The notes under the pieces were generated by a model that searched no databases, was not told the DNA's origin, and saw nothing but the letters and a program-made list of their open reading frames with translations. From an uncultured Methanofollis sp. (GTDB taxonomy: Archaea > Halobacteriota > Methanomicrobia > Methanomicrobiales > Methanofollaceae), in NCBI RefSeq assembly GCF_937919355.1, contig NZ_CALFSA010000021.1:1-35132 (forward strand): DNA of 35,132 nucleotides, written 5' to 3'. Position numbers and translations under genes: made by a program. Positions 7,056 through 15,724 of this stretch are shown in pieces (the first letter of the stretch is position 1; every line of letters starts with the position of its first letter).

Positions 7056-8660
7056 ATGGCATACAGTCAAAGATATGGGGGGAATTTGTTGGTAAAAAAA
7101 GCAATTGTGCTTGCATGTATCGTCCTCCTCTTCTGCCCCTCTCTCGCCGTGGCGGAGGAGACCGGTGAACCGGTCTGGGAAACAGCACTCGGAAGCAGGG
7201 TCGTCTCTACCTCGATAACTGCGAACGGCGACCTGGTTGCCGCAGGGACGCAGGGAAACGGAGGAGTCGTGCTTCTTGACCATGAAGGAAAAAACCTCTG
7301 GAACTATCCCACAGGATGCCCGGTCTTTCAGGTGTCTGCGTCCCATGATGGGAAACTCATCGCCGTCGCCGCCGACAAGGTCAGAGTCCTCAACAGGAAC
7401 GGGGATATCATAACTCAGGTCGAGGATGATTATTACGCATATGGTGCGGCTATTTCTGGAGATGGGAAGTATATCGCTGCTGGTTACGACAACAACCATG
7501 TCGTCCTCCTGACCACCGAAGGGAAGAGGCGGTGGACACAGGTCCTGGATGGAGACCCGAAAGCCCTTGCACTCTCGTCCGACGGTTCGGTCATCGCAGT
7601 GGGGAGCAAGGACGCACAGATCTCTGTCTTCGACACCCAGGGCACCCCACTCTGGACCTTCGACACCGGGAAGGCGGTCACCAGCATCTCCGTATCACCT
7701 GAAGGGGACTACGTAGCCGCAGGGTCTCTGAACTACTTTGTGTATTTCTTCGACAGGAACGGAACCGTGCTCTGGAAGCATAACACACACGAGAGGGTCT
7801 ATGGCGTGGCAGTCTCCTCAAACGGGGCATATGTGGCTGCGGCCTCGGGCACCACAGTCACCCTCTTCACCAGTACCGGCGACATCGTCCGGACCTATGA
7901 CATCGGTCACCCTGTCTTCGGGGCGGCGATCACCCCTGACGGGACAGAGATCGCTGTCGGGACAGGGGCCGGTGGAGAGGGAGCGGTCCTGCTCAGAGGA
8001 GCAGACAAAACTGTCACACCGGAACAAGCCGCCCCTGAAAACATATCAGCACCCCGGGAGATGAAGAGCATGGCAGCGACCGGACAAACCGACCAGAACA
8101 GGGACACCTACCTCCTCAGGTACTTCCTGCTGAAGGGGGAGGATTACGTGCCCGAGATCGCCCACGAGTTCGACGGCGCCACCGTTGCAGGGATCGTGCG
8201 ACAGGACGACGGCACCGGCGTCGCTGTCAGGATGACAGTCGAAAAGGGATGGGCTGAAGACCACGGCGGCAGCGAGAAGATACACCTCGTCACCGTCGCC
8301 CCCAACGCCATCGACCAGTTCCCTCTCAGGGCCGAGGTACTGAAGACGAAGTTTGTCGGCTACGACCCTGAGGACCGCCTGGTCTTCGAGGGTTACTCGC
8401 CCTACCCGGTCACAAAGTACGGGGTGATGGCAGAAGGAGAGGAGAACGGTGGGGGACCGGGGGAAGATGAGGAAATACCCCTCCCCGACCTCTTCTGGCG
8501 TGAAGGTCATGACAATGCAACCGGAGACGGGCCCGTCGACAACGGTGTCTCCGGGAACAAAACAGTGACGAGCGAGAACTTTGGGGACAACACTACCGGA
8601 TCCGGTACTTTCCCGACTCTTCCGCTACAAATCCCTCTGTCACCATCTTTTCAAGAATAA
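7056..8660 (+). CDS. Secreted beta-propeller protein (WD40/PQQ-like repeats)
   Basis: A signal peptide (VKKAIVLACIVLLFCPSLAVA) is followed by about seven repeats of roughly 40 residues, each with the pattern 'S.DG.YIAAG......V.L....G...W' (for example SGDGKYIAAGYDNNHVVLL and SPEGDYVAAGSLNYFVYFF), covering about 40-315. This is a propeller of the PQQ/WD40 kind. A different, acidic domain follows (about 345-455), then a Gly/Glu/Asn-rich tail. No C-terminal membrane anchor is visible, so it may be released or bound to another surface protein. A TTG at 7089 preceded by gggggg would give a more usual signal peptide and is a serious alternative start. The 3' end overlaps the convergent MutY-like gene by 68 bp. 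Confidence 0.75.
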   Translation: MAYSQRYGGNLLVKKAIVLACIVLLFCPSLAVAEETGEPVWETALGSRVVSTSITANGDLVAAGTQGNGGVVLLDHEGKNLWNYPTGCPVFQVSASHDGKLIAVAADKVRVLNRNGDIITQVEDDYYAYGAAISGDGKYIAAGYDNNHVVLLTTEGKRRWTQVLDGDPKALALSSDGSVIAVGSKDAQISVFDTQGTPLWTFDTGKAVTSISVSPEGDYVAAGSLNYFVYFFDRNGTVLWKHNTHERVYGVAVSSNGAYVAAASGTTVTLFTSTGDIVRTYDIGHPVFGAAITPDGTEIAVGTGAGGEGAVLLRGADKTVTPEQAAPENISAPREMKSMAATGQTDQNRDTYLLRYFLLKGEDYVPEIAHEFDGATVAGIVRQDDGTGVAVRMTVEKGWAEDHGGSEKIHLVTVAPNAIDQFPLRAEVLKTKFVGYDPEDRLVFEGYSPYPVTKYGVMAEGEENGGGPGEDEEIPLPDLFWREGHDNATGDGPVDNGVSGNKTVTSENFGDNTTGSGTFPTLPLQIPLSPSFQE

Positions 8661-9447
8661 TTTCTCCTTTTTTCCGGTCAACTTCCAGGCCCTCGAAAAG
8701 GGCGGCGGCGTCCATGGGGCCCTCACTGAGAAGCACCCTGAGGACACGGCCCCTGACCTGCCGGTCTGAACCTTCGAAACGGCTCTGGATGGCATAGGAG
8801 GCGCTCCGTCGGTTCGGGTTGGGATAACGTTTCTTGAGCATCGTGCCATAGTCCATCACACCCCAGTAGAACTCCCGCGGGTGCTCCGGGTCGAGAGTTT
8901 CGGCGACAAGGGGGAGGATCTCGGCATCGGTGATCCCCTCCCTGCCCCTGAAGAAGAAGTGGATGAAGACGCGACGGACATTGGTCTCGATGAAGACCGT
9001 TGGGGCATTGAAGGCGAAGGCCGCAATCGAGGATGCCGTCGCATGGCCGATGCCGGGGAGGGACTCAAGGTCCCCGACTGTCCGGGGGAGGGTACCGCCA
9101 GATTTCTCCACGACGATCTGTGCCGAGCGGTGGAGAGCGATCGCACGCCTGTTGTATCCGAGACCCTGCCAGGCGGCAAGGACGTCCCTTTGTTCGGCGG
9201 CGGCGAGTGCAGGGAAATCCGGGAATTTTTCGATGAACTCAGCGTATTTCTGCCTGACCCGTTCCACCCCCGTCTGCTGCAGCATTACCTCGGAGACAAA
9301 GATCCTGTACGGGTCTGTCGTCTCACGCCATGCCATCTGCCGCCTCTGGTGCCGGTAATAATGACAGATCACCCTGCGGAGAGCGCGGCATGCCGCCCGT
9401 CCCGGCCCCTCTCCGGAGAGGGCCCTCTCAAACTCCCCGACCAGCAC
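8593..9447 (-). CDS. MutY-like A/G-specific DNA glycosylase without Fe-S cluster
   Basis: HhH-GPD base excision enzymes of this type remove adenine mispaired with oxidised guanine. Visible motifs are SEVMLQQTGVERV (MutY catalytic Glu region), the helix-hairpin-helix LESLPGIGHATASSIAAFAF and the following FIETNVRRVFIHFFF. Two features are unusual. The position of the conserved catalytic Asp (DxNV in MutY) is Glu in IETNV, and the C-terminal four-cysteine cluster is absent: after MDYGTMLKK the protein continues with NPNRRSASY and no Cys. A subfamily with this signature exists in other prokaryotes. The GTG at 9447 is chosen because a minus-strand TATA (gattatacc) lies about 44 bp upstream; the longer frame to 9660 would run through the rubrerythrin promoter. 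Confidence 0.8.
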   Translation of the reverse strand: MLVGEFERALSGEGPGRAACRALRRVICHYYRHQRRQMAWRETTDPYRIFVSEVMLQQTGVERVRQKYAEFIEKFPDFPALAAAEQRDVLAAWQGLGYNRRAIALHRSAQIVVEKSGGTLPRTVGDLESLPGIGHATASSIAAFAFNAPTVFIETNVRRVFIHFFFRGREGITDAEILPLVAETLDPEHPREFYWGVMDYGTMLKKRYPNPNRRSASYAIQSRFEGSDRQVRGRVLRVLLSEGPMDAAALFEGLEVDRKKGEIILEKMVTEGFVAEESGKYRIR

Positions 9448-9610
9448 CGCATGCTCATCTGAAAATTCAGTAACCCCGGCAGACACGGTATAATCAGGGA
9501 CCTCGCCCGAAAAAAAGGTTGAGGTGGCGGCTTGAGTCCCCTCCCATTGCAGGGGAACATTTCTATAAGGCAGGAGGTCATCTGGTCTCCCGTGCAGGGG
9601 GGGAAAGACC

Positions 9611-10069
9611 ATGCTGAAACTTGAGTCATACAGGGAGATCCTGTCCCAGGCGATCGACAAAGAAGTCGAGGCATATGTTTTCTATGAGTCAGTCCAGGAG
9701 AAAGTGAAAGACGCAAACCTGAAGGCGCTCTTCAGGGAACTCGCCGAGGAGGAGAAGCAGCACCGGAAGATCCTGGAGGGCTATCTCTCCGGAAAGACCG
9801 GAGAACTCCACTTTGACGAGTCGAAGGACTACAAGGTCTCATCTACTTTTGAACGCCCGCAGCCGACGACCGACATGAAACCTCTGGATGGCCTGAAATA
9901 TGCCATCAAGAGAGAGGAGGACGCCATGGAGATGTACGGGCAGTTTGCCGAACTCAGCACCGACCCGGCCCAGAAGCAGGTCTTCACAGAACTGGCGAAG
10001 ATGGAGAGGGGGCACAAGGCGCGGCTCGAAGACCTCTACACAGAGATGGCCTTCGTCGAGGCCTGGTAG
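9611..10069 (+). CDS. Rubrerythrin-like ferritin-family diiron protein
   Basis: The 152-residue four-helix bundle carries two diiron half-sites: KEVEAYVFYESV with LAEEEKQHRKIL, and KREEDAMEMYGQF with LAKMERGHKARLE (ExxH pattern). There is no C-terminal rubredoxin domain, so it resembles the short erythrin/ferritin-like group, which detoxifies peroxide or handles iron in anaerobes. A TATA box (tctataagg, 9562-9570) and a G-rich site (9595-9603) precede ATG 9611. It is divergent from the MutY-like gene. Confidence 0.85.
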   Translation: MLKLESYREILSQAIDKEVEAYVFYESVQEKVKDANLKALFRELAEEEKQHRKILEGYLSGKTGELHFDESKDYKVSSTFERPQPTTDMKPLDGLKYAIKREEDAMEMYGQFAELSTDPAQKQVFTELAKMERGHKARLEDLYTEMAFVEAW

Positions 10070-10106
10070 GGGGATTAACCCGGCCGCACCTCACTTTTCT
10101 TTATTA

Positions 10107-11522
10107 TTACTTCCCGGGAACCGCGACCGTCACTTCGCTGTCCCGGATCTGCCGGGCAAGGAAGATGACGAAGACGGCAAGGAGGACGATCAGGCCGAAG
10201 ATCGAGGTGAAGGCTTCACCCGTCGGCACGGCAGTGTTCCATCCAGGCACGGACACCACATGGAGGGAGATGAAGAAACCCGCGATCACAGGACCGATCA
10301 TCCCTCCCATGTTCTGCGCCGTATGGTAGACCGCACTCCCGATGCCGGTCTCTTCAGGCCGCACCGACCTGACGATGATGATCGTGTTGCTGGTGAGGGT
10401 GATGGACATCCCGGCATTGAGGAGGACACCGGCAAGGACGAGATTCGTCATCGATGGGTCGAGGAGGAGATAGCAGACAGCACCCCCGGTGAAGAGCACT
10501 GACCCGATGAGCATGGCGGCACGCGCCCCCCGCCGCCTGATGAAAGCGCCTGTGAGGGGACCGCAGACCATGTCGGCGAGAGCACCGGGCATCATCACCA
10601 GGCCGACGGCAAAGTGAGAGAGGCCAAGACCGGTTGGACTCTCGATGAGATAGGGGAGGGTCTGGATGACCATGAAAGTGAGCATGGAGACGAGAAAACC
10701 GATGGTCATGGCGATGACCACCGGTGCCTTTCTGATCATGGCCGGGTCGACCATCGGGTCGGGCGACCGTCTCTCTGCACGGGCAAAGAGGAAGGCAAAG
10801 ATGACGGCAAGGACAACGCAGGCCGGGACAACGGGCGAGGTCCACCCCTCCTGTCCACCGAAGGTGAGGGCCATCACGACGAAGATGAGGAAGAGGGTGA
10901 GGGTGACAACGCCGGGCCTGTCGATCGACGCACCCTGCACGCGAGGCGACGGGATGATGATGAATATAGCCGCCAGGAGGAGGAGGAAGACCACAGGCGC
11001 CGCCACATGATAGGTCATCCTCCAGCCGAAGTGCTCGATGATCCAGGAACCGATGAAGATGCCGAGGAAGGCACCGGCACCGAACATTGCAGCGATCGTG
11101 CCGATGGCGACAGGCACCTTCTCCTGCGGGAACTGTTCCCTGATCAGGGCGTATCCCAGGGGCAGGACGCCGAGGCCCACCCCCTGTGCGGCCCGGTACA
11201 GGATGAGGGTCCATATGTTCGGGGCCCATCCGCTCACGAAGACACCTGCCGCATAGACGGCAATAGAGAGGAGGATCATCCTCTTCTTCCCGTAGAGGTC
11301 GCCGCATTTCCCGATGACCGGCGTGATGATGGCGGCGACAAGCAGAGGGACGGCCAGGATCCAGGAGTTGAGGACGCCTGAGACGCCAAACTCGTTCTGG
11401 ATGGCAGGGAGGGCCGGCGCCAGCATCGCGTCGGTGAACATCACCATGGCGACGACCGCACTCAGGAGAGCGGTGACAGAGAGATGGTACCGCGGATCTC
11501 CGACATCAAAAAGGCACTTCAA
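10107..11522 (-). CDS. MFS drug/proton antiporter, 14-helix (DHA2) type
   Basis: A 471-residue integral membrane protein. The motif A loop GKCGDLYGKKRMILLS between helices 2 and 3 and motif C-like AMFGAGAFLGIFIGSWIIEHFGWR mark the drug:H+ antiporter branch, and the length and number of hydrophobic segments suit the 14-helix group. It probably exports a toxic small molecule using the proton gradient; the substrate cannot be inferred. The start is TTG 11522, supported by ggtgat three bases upstream. Transcribed alone. Confidence 0.87.
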   Translation of the reverse strand: MKCLFDVGDPRYHLSVTALLSAVVAMVMFTDAMLAPALPAIQNEFGVSGVLNSWILAVPLLVAAIITPVIGKCGDLYGKKRMILLSIAVYAAGVFVSGWAPNIWTLILYRAAQGVGLGVLPLGYALIREQFPQEKVPVAIGTIAAMFGAGAFLGIFIGSWIIEHFGWRMTYHVAAPVVFLLLLAAIFIIIPSPRVQGASIDRPGVVTLTLFLIFVVMALTFGGQEGWTSPVVPACVVLAVIFAFLFARAERRSPDPMVDPAMIRKAPVVIAMTIGFLVSMLTFMVIQTLPYLIESPTGLGLSHFAVGLVMMPGALADMVCGPLTGAFIRRRGARAAMLIGSVLFTGGAVCYLLLDPSMTNLVLAGVLLNAGMSITLTSNTIIIVRSVRPEETGIGSAVYHTAQNMGGMIGPVIAGFFISLHVVSVPGWNTAVPTGEAFTSIFGLIVLLAVFVIFLARQIRDSEVTVAVPGK

Positions 11523-11657
11523 GAAATCACCAGACTCACAGAATATCCATATTTTATCTGATCTCTCCGCTCTTTAGCCTTCTCACAGGAGGGGACGGGA
11601 GGTATGGCGGGCACTATTATATAGGAGAAACCGGGGATGGGACGTGGGGGGACCCAC

Positions 11658-12134
11658 ATGATAGGAGAACAGATCGGAAAACTGAGCGTCAAGATCAGCG
11701 TCCTGAAACTGCCGTACAACTACACCTGCGACGGCCTCGACCAGTCGCCTGCCATCACCATCGGCGGCGTCGATGTGGAGAAGACAAAGTCCCTTGCCCT
11801 TGTCGTCAACGACCCGGACGCGCCGCATGGCGGGGACTTCACGCACTGGGCGATCTGGAACATCGAACCGGTGCGGGTCATCCCTGAGGCGATCCCGAAG
11901 GACGCCGAGGTCTCCTTCCCGTTCGAGGCACGCCAGGGGAGGAACTCCTTCGGGAAGATCGGGTACAATGGCCCGTGCCCGCCGCGGGGAGAACAGCACA
12001 GGTACGACATCAGGGTCTACGGCTTGGACTCCATGCTCGACCTCCCGGCAGGTGCCGACAAAAAAGCGCTTCAGGAAGCGATGAAAGGGCATCTCACGCA
12101 GTACGGCGAGACGTACGTCCTCTATGGACGGTAA
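11658..12134 (+). CDS. YbhB/YbcL family (PEBP-like, Raf kinase inhibitor-like) protein
   Basis: The 158-residue protein carries the two PEBP signatures, LALVVNDPDAPHGGDFTHWAIWNI and GYNGPCPPRGEQHRYDI, which shape the anion-binding pocket. Prokaryotic members have no agreed function. A TATA box (ctattatatag, 11614-11624) predicts transcription from about 11645, so the upstream ATG 11637 would not be on the message; ATG 11658, preceded by ggggggac, is chosen. It converges with the purine permease gene, six bases apart. Confidence 0.88.
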   Translation: MIGEQIGKLSVKISVLKLPYNYTCDGLDQSPAITIGGVDVEKTKSLALVVNDPDAPHGGDFTHWAIWNIEPVRVIPEAIPKDAEVSFPFEARQGRNSFGKIGYNGPCPPRGEQHRYDIRVYGLDSMLDLPAGADKKALQEAMKGHLTQYGETYVLYGR

Positions 12135-12139
12135 AAAAA
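12133..12139 (-). terminator. Oligo-T terminator of the purine permease gene
   Basis: Seven T residues on the minus strand follow the stop of the permease gene within two bases, between two convergent genes. Confidence 0.45.
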
Positions 12140-12140
12140 G

Positions 12141-13454
12141 TTAGTAGGGGTAGAAGATAAAGAAGAGCAGACAGAGGGCGAAGAGCACCCATGCCGCGGG
12201 CTTGACGTCCTCCATTTTCCCCTGCACGATCTTAAAGAGCGGGAAGAGGACAAAACCCGCACAGAGCCCGACCCCGATGTTGTAGGTGAAACTCATCATG
12301 ACGATGACCGCAAAGGCCGGGATGATCTCTGCATAGTCCTGGAAGTTCAGTTCCCGGATCGGCGCCATCATGAGGAGGCCGACGATGATGAGTGCGGGGC
12401 CGGTTGCCGCGGCAGGGATCGCCGCGAAGAGCGGGGAGAAGAAGAGGCCGAGGGCGAAGAGCGCCGCCACCACTATGGCAGTCAGACCGGTCCTGCCGCC
12501 CGCCTCAATGCCGGCTGCCGACTCGACAAAAGTCCCGGTGGTCGTCGTGCCGGCGACAGCGCCAAACATTGTCGCCAGGCCGTCGGCAAGGAAGGGCTTC
12601 TCGATCTCCGGGAGGTTCCCGTTTTCGTCCAGGAAGCCTGCCTTCGCCGAGGCGCCGATGAGCGTCCCCATAGTGTCCAGAAAGTCCATCGTGAACATCG
12701 TGAGGATGACCGCAAAGAATCCCCAGGTCAGAGCGCCGAGGACGTCGAGCTGGAGGAAGACCGCCGAGACGTCGGGCGGCATGCTGAAGATGGCCTGAGG
12801 CGGTGCGGCGATGCCGGTGAGGAAGGCGATGATGGCGGTTGCCAGGATGCCGACAAGGATAGCGCCCTTCACCTTCCGGATCATGAGCGCGGCGATCAGG
12901 AGGACGCCGAAGACTGCAAGGGCAACGGGCGCGGTGTTGAAAGCACCGACATGGACGGGCGCAGTCGCGGTGCCGAGGACGACGATCCCCGAGTTCACCA
13001 GGCCGATGAAGGTGATGAAAAAGCCGATGCCGACGGCAAAACTGATCTTGAGGTTATTGGGGACGGCCTCGGTCATGATCGACCGCCACTTCGTCAGGGT
13101 GAGCAGGGTCAACAGCACGCCCGAGATGAAGACGGCACCGAGGGCGGTCTGCCAGGAATACCCGAGGACGCCGACGACGGTATAGGCGACGAAGGCGTTC
13201 TCACCCATATAGGGAGCGATCGCAAAGGGACGGTTTGCGTAGAGGCCCATGATCACGGTGCCGAAGATGGCCGAGAGGATCGTGGCGACCATCGCAGGGC
13301 CGAAGGGCATGCCCGCGGCCTCAAGGATGGCCGGGTTCACCACGATGATGTAGGCCATCGTCATGAAGGTGACAAGGCCAGCGACGACCTCCCGGTGTAC
13401 TGTTGTTCCGTGTTCTTTGAGCCTGAAATAACGTTCCAGAACATTTTCTGTCAT
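12141..13454 (-). CDS. NCS2/AzgA-type adenine/guanine/hypoxanthine permease
   Basis: The 437-residue membrane protein begins with ERYFRLKEHGTTVHREVVAGLVTFMTMAYIIVVNP, the standard opening of the AzgA branch of nucleobase transporters. Further family motifs are PYMGENAFVAYTVVG, LDTMGTLIGASAKAG and TTTTGTFVESAAGIEAGGRTG, the last near the substrate site. It imports purine bases by cation symport. The start at ATG 13454 has ggagatc upstream. It is transcribed alone. Confidence 0.92.
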   Translation of the reverse strand: MTENVLERYFRLKEHGTTVHREVVAGLVTFMTMAYIIVVNPAILEAAGMPFGPAMVATILSAIFGTVIMGLYANRPFAIAPYMGENAFVAYTVVGVLGYSWQTALGAVFISGVLLTLLTLTKWRSIMTEAVPNNLKISFAVGIGFFITFIGLVNSGIVVLGTATAPVHVGAFNTAPVALAVFGVLLIAALMIRKVKGAILVGILATAIIAFLTGIAAPPQAIFSMPPDVSAVFLQLDVLGALTWGFFAVILTMFTMDFLDTMGTLIGASAKAGFLDENGNLPEIEKPFLADGLATMFGAVAGTTTTGTFVESAAGIEAGGRTGLTAIVVAALFALGLFFSPLFAAIPAAATGPALIIVGLLMMAPIRELNFQDYAEIIPAFAVIVMMSFTYNIGVGLCAGFVLFPLFKIVQGKMEDVKPAAWVLFALCLLFFIFYPY

Positions 13455-13564
13455 AGGATACAGATCTCCACTCTCTCTGTTCTCCGAGATCGGGGTTAAC
13501 CCTGCCGGGCACTCACCGGAAAACGATATAAAGGGTGATGGCGGTGAAGGGGTGGTGATGTCCC

Positions 13565-15700
13565 ATGGGCGAGGAGAGAGCGCATCTGAACGCGAACAGA
13601 CTGGTCAGTGAAAAAAGTCCGTACCTGCTACAGCATGCCTACAACCCCGTGGACTGGTACCCCTGGGGGGAGGAGGCGTTCGAACGTGCGAAGCAGGAGG
13701 ATAAACCGATCTTCCTCTCGATAGGGTACTCCACCTGCCACTGGTGCCACGTGATGGCGCGAGAGTCCTTCGAAGACCCGGAGGTCGCACGACTGATGAA
13801 CGAGACCTTTGTATCGATAAAGGTGGACCGGGAGGAGAGGCCCGACATCGACGCCGTGTACATGCAGGCATGCCTCGCCCTCAGCGGGCGGGGTGGATGG
13901 CCCCTCTCGGTCATCATGACGCCGGAGAAATTACCCTTCTTTACAGCCACCTATATCCCGAAGACGTCACGTTTCGACATGACCGGGATGCTCGACCTTG
14001 TCCCGAAGGTCAGGGACCTCTGGACAGAACGGCGGGACGAGGTCAGGGCTTCTGCCGGGGAGGTTGCCGACGCCCTGAAGACGGCCCTGCAGGAGGGCGC
14101 GGGCGGGGAAAAGCCCGGGATGGCGCTCGTCCACCGGGCCTTCAGGAACCTGGAGCGGGACTATGACCGGGAATACGGCGGTTTTAGTCACCCCCCGAAG
14201 TTTCCCTCTCCCCATATCCATATCTTTCTCACCAGGTACTGGCAGGCGACCGGGGAGAAGAGGGCCCTTGAAATGGCGGAAAAGACGCTCTTCGAGATCC
14301 GCAGGGGAGGCGTCTTCGACCAGATCGGTTTCGGTGTCCATCGCTACGCCACCGACGAGGCATGGGCACTCCCACATTTCGAGAAGATGCTCTATGACCA
14401 GGCGATGCTCATCCTTGCCTGCACGGAGGTCTTCGAGGCGACGCAGAACCCGGCGTGCCGGCAGACGGTGGATGAGGTCGTCACCTATGTGCTCCGTGAC
14501 CTTGCATCGCCAGATGGGGCGTTCTATACGGCAGAGGATGCGGAGAGCGAGGGGGTTGAGGGGAGGTTCTATCTCTGGACGGCACCGGAAGTGCGGGAGG
14601 TCGCAGGGGCAGACGACGGCGACCTCTTTGCCGCGGCCTATGCCCTCGGTGAGAGGGCACCGCTCGGAGTACCGCAGGTCGGCGTGAATGTCCCGCACAG
14701 GACAGGGACAAACGCCGAGATCGCACGGCACGCCGGCATCACGGAGGACGAGTGTGCGGGAAGGCTTGAAGAGGTGCGACAGGAACTGTTCGCAGCGCGG
14801 TCCAGGCGGATACGACCGCACAGGGACGAAAAGATCCTCCTCGACGGGAACGCCCTGATGGTCGCAGCTCTTGCACGGGCAGGAAAAGTCTTCGGGGAAG
14901 AAAGGTACACGGACGCCGCACTGCGTGCCCTGGCATTTCTCCGTGCGCACCTCCGCGGCCCGGACGGGCACCTCTTCCACCGGTACAGCGACGGCGAGAT
15001 GGCCATCCCCGCCATGCTTGACGACCACGCCTTCCTTCTCTGGGCCCTGAACGAGGTCTACCAGACAAGATCAGATCCCGCCGTCCTGAAGGAGGCCTGT
15101 GAAGTTGCCGACAGCATGATCGGACGTTTCGCCGACACAGCAGGAGGGGGATTTCACTTCACACCCGAAGGCAGCGAGGAACTCCTCTTCAGGCAGAAGG
15201 ACGCCTACGACGGGGCTGTGCCGTCGGGCAACGCGGTGGCGCTCCAGAACCTCCTCGTCCTCTCACGGGTGACCGGAGAGAGCAGGTACGAGGAGGCGGT
15301 GGCCGATGGCTTCAGCGCGTTCGCAGGCAGAGCCGCAAAAAACCCCTCTGCATCCATCGGTTACCTGACGGCACTGATCTCGGCGTTCACCCCGTCCTAC
15401 GAGGTCATCATCGTCGGGGAAAGGGACGACCCGGCGACAGGCGAGATGCGCGACGTCCTCCGCAGTGTCTACATCCCGAATCTCACTCTCATCCTCAAGG
15501 ACCCTGAGAACGCAGACGCTCTTGCCGATATCGCTCCCCACACGGGCCGGCTCGCACTCAGGGGAGAGACGACCGCATATCTCTGCCGCGAGCGCCTCTG
15601 CGAACAACCTGTACAGGACGCTGCCGCCCTGAAGAAACTCATCGGCGGAGGCAGACTCCAGGAAAAATATCAGATGACATCTGCACGGGGGATGCAGTGA
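13565..15700 (+). CDS. Thioredoxin domain-containing protein, DUF255 (YyaL/SPATA20 family)
   Basis: The 711-residue protein matches this large family over its full length: RLVSEKSPYLLQHAYNPVDWYPWGEEAF at the N-terminus, a thioredoxin-like domain with the motif CHWC (Cys58-Cys61), GGWPLSVIMTP, then an (alpha/alpha)6 barrel similar to cellobiose 2-epimerase folds (HFEKMLYDQAMLI, LDDHAFLLWALNEVY). It is cytoplasmic; the reaction is unknown. A near-perfect ribosome binding site (ggtggtgat) lies just before ATG 13565. Monocistronic. Confidence 0.93.
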   Translation: MGEERAHLNANRLVSEKSPYLLQHAYNPVDWYPWGEEAFERAKQEDKPIFLSIGYSTCHWCHVMARESFEDPEVARLMNETFVSIKVDREERPDIDAVYMQACLALSGRGGWPLSVIMTPEKLPFFTATYIPKTSRFDMTGMLDLVPKVRDLWTERRDEVRASAGEVADALKTALQEGAGGEKPGMALVHRAFRNLERDYDREYGGFSHPPKFPSPHIHIFLTRYWQATGEKRALEMAEKTLFEIRRGGVFDQIGFGVHRYATDEAWALPHFEKMLYDQAMLILACTEVFEATQNPACRQTVDEVVTYVLRDLASPDGAFYTAEDAESEGVEGRFYLWTAPEVREVAGADDGDLFAAAYALGERAPLGVPQVGVNVPHRTGTNAEIARHAGITEDECAGRLEEVRQELFAARSRRIRPHRDEKILLDGNALMVAALARAGKVFGEERYTDAALRALAFLRAHLRGPDGHLFHRYSDGEMAIPAMLDDHAFLLWALNEVYQTRSDPAVLKEACEVADSMIGRFADTAGGGFHFTPEGSEELLFRQKDAYDGAVPSGNAVALQNLLVLSRVTGESRYEEAVADGFSAFAGRAAKNPSASIGYLTALISAFTPSYEVIIVGERDDPATGEMRDVLRSVYIPNLTLILKDPENADALADIAPHTGRLALRGETTAYLCRERLCEQPVQDAAALKKLIGGGRLQEKYQMTSARGMQ

Positions 15701-15724
15701 ACTGAAAATGGTGTTATGCTGCCC

